DNA of 5,651 nt from Rhodospirillales bacterium (GTDB taxonomy: Bacteria > Pseudomonadota > Alphaproteobacteria > JAREAF01): NCBI GenBank assembly GCA_029240475.1, contig JAREAF010000236.1, positions 1 to 5,651 of the forward strand, given 5' to 3'. A program made the translations under genes and the position numbers. The notes beneath the pieces are model-generated. The model was not told where the DNA came from and made no database searches. It saw only the letters and a program-made list of their open reading frames with translations. Below are positions 1-4,361 of the stretch, piece by piece (the stretch's first letter is position 1; each line of letters begins with the position of its first letter).

Positions 1-30
1 CTTGGTATAGAGGCCGACGATGCCGCACAT
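1..30 (-). CDS. Class II glutamine amidotransferase, N-terminus only (MgsA/GlxB-like candidate)
   Basis: Only the first ten codons lie in the window; the gene reads leftwards off the edge. They encode MCGIVGLYTK. The Met-Cys-Gly-Ile-Val-Gly start is the hallmark of N-terminal-nucleophile (class II) glutamine amidotransferases, in which Cys2, exposed after Met removal, attacks glutamine to release ammonia. An AGAGGTGA ribosome binding site lies on the same strand (complement of 41-48), about 10 nt before the ATG. The short form followed by L-Y/F-x-K recalls the GlxB/MgsA type, the amidotransferase subunit of N-methylglutamate synthase and its rhizobial glx homologues, more than GlmS, PurF or AsnB. 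Ten residues cannot settle this. It is divergent from a DUF1989-GcvT demethylase-like gene, which fits methylated-amine metabolism. The amidotransferase call is firm; the subfamily is inference. Confidence 0.75.
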   Translation of the reverse strand, partial: MCGIVGLYTK

Positions 31-57
31 CTCTTTCCGCTCACCTCTTGTGACGGG

Positions 58-77
58 AAAAGCGGCCCGGGGGCCGC
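58..77 (-). terminator. GC hairpin followed by TTTT in the amidotransferase leader (possible attenuator)
   Basis: Read on the minus strand, GCGGCCC and GGGCCGC (positions 77-71 and 68-62) form a stem of 6-7 bp with a tiny loop. TTTT (61-58) follows immediately, then CCC. This resembles a short intrinsic terminator placed between the spacer and the amidotransferase start codon at 30, so it could attenuate that gene. The U-run is short and the loop tight, so termination would be weak. It could instead be a protein-binding palindrome. Confidence 0.35.
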
Positions 78-259
78 CCGCATCGAAATGTAGCAAACGG
101 CTCCACCCGGATCAACAGGTGAGAAAGAATTTTTACTGGCAGGAAAGCCTCATGATTGGGCCGAATCGCTCGCAGCGAAGCTTGGCTACCGCAGCGGCCA
201 CCCCATCTAGGTTACTTATGCGCTCGGCTGCGCCTTCGTTATCCTGATGCGGCACATGC

Positions 260-264
260 GGGAG
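260..264 (+). promoter_or_regulatory. Ribosome binding site that fixes the start of the DUF1989-GcvT gene
   Basis: GGGAG lies 5 nt before ATG 270. The frame is open back to an ATG at 156, but that extension has no comparable Shine-Dalgarno sequence, crosses AT-richer spacer DNA and encodes an Arg-rich stretch unlike the domain that follows. Position 270 is therefore preferred. Confidence 0.7.
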
Positions 265-269
265 TGATC

Positions 270-2609
270 ATGAGTCTCGTCCAACCCCGACCGCGCCTGC
301 TCGAGCCGGGACTGCCCGCGCTGCCGCCGGGCCTGGAGCGCTACCGGGTCGCCGGCGGCGGCGCGGTGGTCGTCGCCGCCTTCGCGGGAGACTCCCTGAC
401 CATTGTCGACAAGGAAGGCCGGCAGCGGGCGGAGCTGGCGGTGTTCGCGCCGGACGGGCGGCCCGACCCCGGCGCCATCGGCGCGAAGCCCGCCGGCCCT
501 GCCGAAGGCATCAACCGGCTCCTCGCCGGCGAGGGGGAGGATGCCGCGCTCATCGCGGCGGCGCTGCGGCGGCGCGGGCTGCCGCAGCAGGTCAGGTCGG
601 CCGTGGCGCTGTTCGAGCATGACTCCTTGCCCGGCGAGGAGGCGCGCTTCACGGTCGAGCGCGACTGCATCCTGATCCTGCATTCGGCGGGCGGGCCGTC
701 GCTGCCCGAGGAGCAGGCCGCCCCGACCGACCTCATCCTCTTCATCCGCAGGGCCAAGCTGCCGGAGCGGCTGGAGCCCGTCCTGCCGCCGCCCCTCGCG
801 GAGCCGCGGCTGGAGTTTCGCGTGCCGCGCGCCAGCGCCCTCGCCTATGAGGTCGCCGAGGGCGAATACATCCAGGTCATCGATGTCGAGGGCCGGCAGT
901 GCTCCGACTTCCTCGCCTTCACCGCGCGCCAGTTGCAGCGCGGGATCGAGCGCGGGCTTGAGGTCACCACCACGCGCACGCTCAACGGCATGGCCTATCC
1001 CGGCCCCGGCCTCTACGCAAAATTCTTCGACCAGGACATGCAGCCGCTCGTCGAGGTCGTGCGCGACACGGTCGGCCGGCACGACGCCTTCGCCCTCGCC
1101 TGCACGGCCAAATATTACGAGGACATGGGCTATCCCGGGCACCCGAACTGCTCGGACAATTTCAACAATGCCCTCGCGCCCTATGGCGTGGCCGCGCGGC
1201 GCGGCTGGCCCGCAATCAATTACTTCTACAACACCATCCTTGGCGCCGATAACGCGCTGACCCTGGACGAGCCCTGGTCGCGGCCGGGCGATTATGTGCT
1301 GATGCGGGCCTCCACCGATCTGGTCTGCGCCTCATCCGCCTGCCCCGATGACATCGACGCGGCCAACGGGTGGAATCCGACCGAAGTCCATGTGCGAATC
1401 TATCCCAAGCACCGCACCTTCTCGAAGGCGATTGCCACGCGCATGACCCCCGATGCCGATGCCGAGCTGACCCGCGAGACCGGCTTCCACCCGCGCACCT
1501 CGGCGCTGACGCGCTCCTTCACCGCCTATCGCGGCTTCTGGCTGCCGCAGAGCTTCGCCGCCCACGGCCCGGTCGAGGAATACTACGCCTGCCGCGAGCG
1601 GGCGGCGGTGATCGACCTCTCCGCCCTGCGCAAGTTCGAGGTGCTCGGGCCGGACGCCGAGGCGCTGATGCAATATTGCGTCACGCGCGACGTGCGCCGC
1701 TTGGCGGTGGGCCAGGTCGTCTACACCGCGATCTGCTACGAGCATGGCGGCATGATAGACGACGGCACCTTGTTCCGGCTCGGGCCGGACAATTTCCGCT
1801 GGATCGGCGGCGAGTCCTTCGGCGGCGAGTGGCTGCGCCAGCAGGCGGCGGCGAAGGGCTGGAAGGTCTGGGTCAAGTCGGCGACGGACCAGCTCCACAA
1901 CATCGCCGTGCAGGGGCCGAAGAGCCGCGAGATCCTGAGCCAGGTGATCTGGACTCCGCCGGCGCGGCCGAGCCTCTCCGAGCTCGGCTGGTTCCGCTTC
2001 ACCGTCGGGCGCATCGGCGACCACAACGGCGCGCCGGTCGTGGTCTCGCGCACCGGATATACCGGCGAGCTGGGGTACGAGATCTGGTGCCATCCCAAGG
2101 ATGCGGTTGGTGTCTGGGACCGCGTGTTCGAGGCGGGCGCGCCGCACGGCATCGCGCCCATGGGCCTCGCCGCGCTCGACATGCTGCGTATCGAGGCGGG
2201 GCTGATCTTCGCCGGCTACGAATTCACCGACGAGACCGACCCGCTCGAGGCCGGCATCGGCTTCGCCGTCGCGGCGAAGAAGGAGGAGGACTATATCGGC
2301 AAGGACGCGCTCGAGCGGCGGCGCGCCCATCCGCAGCGCGCGCTGGTCGGGCTGGAGCTGGCCGGAAACGAGCCGGTCGGCCATGGCGATTGCGTCCATG
2401 TCGGCCGCGCGCGCATCGGCACGGTCACCAGCGGCACCCGCTCCCCCATCCTGAAGAAGAGCATCGCGCTGGCGCGGCTCGACATCGCGCACGCCGCGCC
2501 CGGCACGGAGGTCGAGGTCGGCAAGCTCGACGGCCACCAGAAGCGCCTGCCGGCGGTGGTGGCGCCGTTCCCCTTCTACGATCCGCAGAAGATAAGGGTG
2601 CGCTCCTGA
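270..2609 (+). CDS. DUF1989-GcvT fusion protein, trimethylamine N-oxide demethylase (Tdm)-like
   Basis: The 779-aa product has no signal peptide and is probably cytoplasmic. Residues about 24-165 look like a worn-down copy of the next domain. Residues about 182-380 are a DUF1989 domain: VIDVEGRQCSDFLAF (203-217), a GRHDAFALAC block (269-278), HPNCSDNFNNAL (291-302), and ACPDDIDAANGWNP (357-370). Cys278, Cys294 and Cys358 sit in the conserved blocks and are the likely metal ligands. Residues about 408-770 are a complete GcvT aminomethyltransferase: GGMIDDGT (493-500) with the folate-site Asp, SRTGYTGELGYEIW (593-606), a LDMLRIEAG block (636-644), DYIGKDAL (674-681), and GTVTSGTRSPILKKSIALA (717-735) in the C-terminal barrel. 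Known family: Tdm has this fusion, releases dimethylamine from TMAO at a metal site and passes formaldehyde to THF; other DUF1989 proteins include carboxyguanidine deiminase subunits. Inference: an N-demethylase feeding one-carbon metabolism. The fold is near certain; TMAO as substrate is only moderately likely. The stop codon lies inside a repeat fragment. Confidence 0.93.
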   Translation: MSLVQPRPRLLEPGLPALPPGLERYRVAGGGAVVVAAFAGDSLTIVDKEGRQRAELAVFAPDGRPDPGAIGAKPAGPAEGINRLLAGEGEDAALIAAALRRRGLPQQVRSAVALFEHDSLPGEEARFTVERDCILILHSAGGPSLPEEQAAPTDLILFIRRAKLPERLEPVLPPPLAEPRLEFRVPRASALAYEVAEGEYIQVIDVEGRQCSDFLAFTARQLQRGIERGLEVTTTRTLNGMAYPGPGLYAKFFDQDMQPLVEVVRDTVGRHDAFALACTAKYYEDMGYPGHPNCSDNFNNALAPYGVAARRGWPAINYFYNTILGADNALTLDEPWSRPGDYVLMRASTDLVCASSACPDDIDAANGWNPTEVHVRIYPKHRTFSKAIATRMTPDADAELTRETGFHPRTSALTRSFTAYRGFWLPQSFAAHGPVEEYYACRERAAVIDLSALRKFEVLGPDAEALMQYCVTRDVRRLAVGQVVYTAICYEHGGMIDDGTLFRLGPDNFRWIGGESFGGEWLRQQAAAKGWKVWVKSATDQLHNIAVQGPKSREILSQVIWTPPARPSLSELGWFRFTVGRIGDHNGAPVVVSRTGYTGELGYEIWCHPKDAVGVWDRVFEAGAPHGIAPMGLAALDMLRIEAGLIFAGYEFTDETDPLEAGIGFAVAAKKEEDYIGKDALERRRAHPQRALVGLELAGNEPVGHGDCVHVGRARIGTVTSGTRSPILKKSIALARLDIAHAAPGTEVEVGKLDGHQKRLPAVVAPFPFYDPQKIRVRS

Positions 2610-2616
2610 GGTGCGA

Positions 2617-2661
2617 CCTCATCCTTCGAGGCCCCGCTACGCGGGGCACCTCAGGATGAGG
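2617..2661 (+). repeat. REP-like intergenic hairpin, copy A
   Basis: The outer arms CCTCATCCT (2617-2625) and AGGATGAGG (2653-2661) are perfect 9-bp complements. Inside are GAG/CTC pairs and an inner stem GCCCCGC (2631-2637) / GCGGGGC (2641-2647) with loop TAC. It begins 8 bp after the stop of the DUF1989-GcvT gene. It has no T-run, but the strong fold between convergent genes could end transcription from either side. Arms of this kind are, from memory, a widespread intergenic repeat in Rhizobiales. Confidence 0.85.
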
Positions 2662-2674
2662 AGAGATGAATGGT

Positions 2675-2717
2675 CCTCATCCTGAGGTGCGAGCGAAGCG
2701 AGCCTCGAAGGGCGAGG
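2675..2717 (-). repeat. REP-like intergenic hairpin, copy B, inverted relative to copy A
   Basis: The segment starts CCTCATCCTGAGGTGC (2675-2690) and ends CCTCGAAGGGCGAGG (2703-2717). This matches the reverse complement of copy A at both ends. The centre differs: GAGCGAAGCGAGC replaces the GC stem of copy A. The right arm AGGGCGAGG carries two changes from the perfect AGGATGAGG. It ends 7 bp before the stop codon of the convergent flavoprotein gene. Conserved arms with a variable centre are typical of a dispersed repeat rather than a gene-specific terminator. Confidence 0.8.
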
Positions 2718-2724
2718 AGAAGAA

Positions 2725-4122
2725 CTACTCCGCCGCCTTGGTCTCGGCCTCGGCCATCAGCTTCTTGGCGAGCGCGAGCTTGGCGGACTTGTCCATCTTC
2801 TTCAGCTCGTTGTTGAGCACGCGCTCGTTCAGCGACTGGTTCCAGTAATCGAGGCTGCCGATGCCGAGCAGCGCCATCTTGCCGACGAACTGGCGCAGCA
2901 CCTCGTTGGTCGGGCCCATCACCCAGCCGGCCTTGCCGTCGCGCAGATAGCGCTCGATCCCGAGCGCGGGCTTGTAGCCGGTGCCGCCGCAGGCATGCAG
3001 CATCTTGTCGCTCACATGGGCGACGTTTTTGGCGGCCGTGAATTTCACCTGCCACATCCAGTGCAGCAGCGTGGCGCGCGGCAAGGTGTTCACGTCCTTG
3101 TGGATCGACCAGTCGCAACCGTTGGTGACCGCGTCCATCGCCTTGGCCATCTGGAAGGCTAAGGCGCGCGATGCGTTGGTGTCGATGATCGCCTCGCCGA
3201 CATAGTCCTGGATGGTCGGGTAATCGGCCACACGCATGCCGACATCGACGTGAGTCTTGCGCGTGGTGTGGTTCTTGGCGATGTCGATCATGCCGAGCGC
3301 GATGCCGTTCCAGCAGGCCGACGAGCAGAGCAGGAAGAAGGGATCGACCGCTTCGTCATTCGAGTTCGCGCCGTCGCCCTTCGGCCCTACCATGCGATCG
3401 GCGGGGATGGTCGCGTTGACCTCCAGCGTGCCGGACTGATTGCCGCGGAGACCCATGCCGTCCCACTTGGAGGGCTCGGCCTTCGCCTCGTCGCCCATGA
3501 TCAGCCAGCAGGTGAGGTCCGAATAGTTGCCGCCGAAGTCGGGGCTCGTGGTCTGGATGATGTACCAGTCGGCAAAGCCGCCCGAAGTCGTCCAGGACGC
3601 CTTCTTGCGGACCTTCCAGCCGTTCTCGACCTTCTCGGCGCCGGAGGAGACCGGATACCAGAAATGGGAGCCGGTCTCCGGGTCGGAATAGGAGAGCGTG
3701 CCGATCAGCACCTCCTTGTCGAGGCGCTTCATCAGGTCCTGCAGGACCGGGCTGCCGTGCGCGCGGAGCATCGCGGCGGCGACGGCGCCGGTGTGCATCG
3801 TGTAGCACATGGCCGTCGAGGCGCAGCCGTAGCGGGCGATCGTCTCCACCACCATGGCCGCGCAAGTATGGTTCTCGCCGAGGCCGCCCAATTCCTTCGG
3901 CACCAGGAGGCCGAGCAGGCCGAGCTTGGCCAGCGCCTCGAAGTTCTTGCGCGGGAAAATCAGCTTGCGATCGGACTCGACCGCGTTCTCGCGCAAGGTG
4001 GTCCGGGAAAGCTCGATGAGCTTGGCCTGCAGCTCCTGCTGCTGGGGGGTCAGGAGCCACTGCGGGTCGAATTCGTATCCGAGACCCCAGAAATCGTCCG
4101 AACCCCATTTCTTGGCGGTCAT
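2725..4122 (-). CDS. Acyl-CoA dehydrogenase-fold flavoprotein lacking the usual catalytic Glu
   Basis: The 465-aa product is longer than typical ACADs (about 380-400). The start at 4122 is supported by a strong ribosome binding site; the frame is open to 4251, but that would run through the promoter region. Domains in order: N-terminal helical region (about 25-135) with LLVPKELGGLG (72-82); middle beta domain with LSYSDPETGSHF (143-154), the ACAD T-E-P-x-x-G-S-D-like flavin/substrate motif, WTTSGGFAD (177-185) that packs on the flavin, and MGLRGNQSGTLEV (223-235); C-terminal helical domain with ACGGTGY (377-383) and RYLRDGKAGWVMGPTNEVLR (391-410). In the last block ACADs such as MCAD carry Y-E-G-T; here it reads M-G-P-T, so Gly403 replaces the catalytic Glu. 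The isovaleryl-CoA dehydrogenase position, near Ser267, is also not Glu. It may be an ACAD-fold monooxygenase or oxidase, or use another base; Glu407 is nearby. The tail (about 436-465) is Lys/Ala-rich and helical. Substrate unknown; divergent from a transporter gene. Confidence 0.9.
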   Translation of the reverse strand: MTAKKWGSDDFWGLGYEFDPQWLLTPQQQELQAKLIELSRTTLRENAVESDRKLIFPRKNFEALAKLGLLGLLVPKELGGLGENHTCAAMVVETIARYGCASTAMCYTMHTGAVAAAMLRAHGSPVLQDLMKRLDKEVLIGTLSYSDPETGSHFWYPVSSGAEKVENGWKVRKKASWTTSGGFADWYIIQTTSPDFGGNYSDLTCWLIMGDEAKAEPSKWDGMGLRGNQSGTLEVNATIPADRMVGPKGDGANSNDEAVDPFFLLCSSACWNGIALGMIDIAKNHTTRKTHVDVGMRVADYPTIQDYVGEAIIDTNASRALAFQMAKAMDAVTNGCDWSIHKDVNTLPRATLLHWMWQVKFTAAKNVAHVSDKMLHACGGTGYKPALGIERYLRDGKAGWVMGPTNEVLRQFVGKMALLGIGSLDYWNQSLNERVLNNELKKMDKSAKLALAKKLMAEAETKAAE

Positions 4123-4126
4123 TGTT

Positions 4127-4133
4127 CCTCCCC
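4127..4133 (-). promoter_or_regulatory. Strong ribosome binding site of the flavoprotein gene
   Basis: On the minus strand GGGGAGG precedes the ATG at 4122 by 4 nt (AACA). It is the reason for choosing this start over the in-frame ATG at 4251, which would put the reading frame through the promoter region. Confidence 0.8.
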
Positions 4134-4164
4134 TTCGCGCGGTTGCTGCGGCGCCGGCCGATAT

Positions 4165-4177
4165 TTTCGAAACCGTA
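4165..4177 (-). promoter_or_regulatory. Putative operator, TACGGTTTCGAAA
   Basis: This 13-mer on the minus strand matches TACGGTTTTGAAA at 4268-4280 on the plus strand in 12 of 13 bases. Each copy overlaps the presumed -10 of its own gene. The shared placement suggests a common regulator or a common promoter type. It contains the small palindrome TTTCGAAA. Confidence 0.4.
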
Positions 4178-4200
4178 TCCAATGGCACAGAGCAATGCAA
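4172..4200 (-). promoter_or_regulatory. Candidate promoter of the flavoprotein gene
   Basis: On the minus strand TTGCAT (4200-4195) is followed after exactly 17 nt by TACGGT (4177-4172). The -35 is close to consensus; the -10 matches only T, A and the final T. The same hexamer and spacing occur in the divergent promoter at 4245-4273, which raises the odds that it is real. Transcription would start near 4165, giving a leader of about 40 nt. Confidence 0.45.
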
Positions 4201-4210
4201 GGAGAGCCCC

Positions 4211-4227
4211 TGGACCGGTTTTGGACC
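4211..4227 (+). promoter_or_regulatory. Tandem TGGACC pair around a third CGGTTTTG, central regulator site candidate
   Basis: TGGACC occurs at 4211-4216 and 4222-4227, 11 bp apart, which is about one helical turn. Between them lies CGGTTTTG (4216-4223), the core of the two 13-mers at 4165-4177 and 4268-4280. The site lies upstream of both candidate -35 elements, where an activator serving both divergent genes could sit. An ATTAATTA block (4228-4235) follows. Confidence 0.35.
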
Positions 4228-4244
4228 ATTAATTACCCGCTCGC

Positions 4245-4273
4245 TTGACACCCCGCCGACCTGCTCCTACGGT
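4245..4273 (+). promoter_or_regulatory. Candidate promoter of the substrate-binding protein gene
   Basis: A perfect -35 TTGACA (4245-4250) is followed after 17 nt by TACGGT (4268-4273). The -10 is weak by the E. coli consensus, but alphaproteobacterial promoters tolerate this. Transcription would begin near 4280, leaving a leader of about 80 nt that contains the palindrome at 4314-4329. Confidence 0.55.
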
Positions 4274-4280
4274 TTTGAAA
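4268..4280 (+). promoter_or_regulatory. Putative operator, TACGGTTTTGAAA
   Basis: This is the plus-strand partner of the 13-mer at 4165-4177, with one T/C difference. It overlaps the -10 and the predicted start of transcription, a position suited to repression. Confidence 0.4.
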
Positions 4281-4313
4281 CATCAATCCCGGTCCTACGC
4301 CGGCAATAAAAGT

Positions 4314-4329
4314 GCGGCATTGATGCCGC
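4314..4329 (+). promoter_or_regulatory. 16-bp palindrome in the leader of the binding-protein gene
   Basis: GCGGCAT and ATGCCGC are perfect complements separated by TG. As RNA this makes a 6-bp stem with loop TTGA, 32 nt before the start codon. No T-run follows, so a terminator is unlikely. It may be a dimeric repressor operator or an mRNA-stability hairpin. Confidence 0.45.
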
Positions 4330-4345
4330 GTCATGGGCAAGCTCA

Positions 4346-4351
4346 GGGAGG
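4346..4351 (+). promoter_or_regulatory. Ribosome binding site of the binding-protein gene
   Basis: GGGAGG lies 10 nt before ATG 4362, a slightly long but workable spacing. It selects 4362 over the in-frame ATGs at 4245 and 4323. The former would overlap the promoter and the latter would start inside the palindrome. Confidence 0.65.
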
Positions 4352-4361
4352 ATCCAACAAG

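Larger units (their letters stand above)
31..269. other. Divergent intergenic region between the amidotransferase and the DUF1989-GcvT gene
   Basis: This 239-bp spacer must carry promoters for both outward-reading genes. It has AT-richer patches near 120-160 and 205-245 inside otherwise GC-rich DNA. I see the GC hairpin at 62-77, a small palindrome TCGCT-CGC-AGCGA at 166-178, and a tandem ATGCGG at 247-252 and 256-261 just before the ribosome binding site. I could not find a convincing -35/-10 pair in either direction. I see no tRNA, recognisable riboswitch or coding sequence here. Confidence 0.6.

Noticed and set aside
182..209. TTGGCT with CATCTA as a promoter for the fusion gene
   Set aside because: Spacing is 16 bp, but both hexamers match consensus too weakly to distinguish from chance.
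20..247. Small plus-strand open frame (75 codons) in the left intergenic region
   Set aside because: No ribosome binding site, biased composition, and it overlaps the amidotransferase start and its leader hairpin.
156..269. 38-codon upstream extension of the DUF1989-GcvT gene
   Set aside because: The extension lacks a good ribosome binding site and any family similarity; GGGAG sits 5 nt before ATG 270.
31..269. Glycine or guanidine riboswitch upstream of the fusion gene
   Set aside because: GcvT and DUF1989 genes made this worth checking, but I recognise neither conserved aptamer cores nor the expected pairing pattern.
216..1142. Long minus-strand open frame (308 codons) opposite the start of the fusion gene
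   Set aside because: It is Arg/Gly/Asp/Leu-rich low-complexity translation with no recognisable motif, antisense to a clear protein family. Such frames arise in GC-rich DNA.
1332..2537. Minus-strand open frame of 401 codons opposite the GcvT domain
   Set aside because: Same reason: a shadow of the coding strand with compositional bias and no domain.
1370..2659. Plus-strand open frame of 429 codons in a second frame over the GcvT half
   Set aside because: Arg/Ala/Gly-rich product with no motif; the GcvT motifs are in the other frame through to position 2609. A frameshift is not indicated.
3250..4248. Plus-strand open frame of 332 codons opposite the flavoprotein gene
   Set aside because: Antisense shadow without motifs; the ACAD motifs on the minus strand are continuous.
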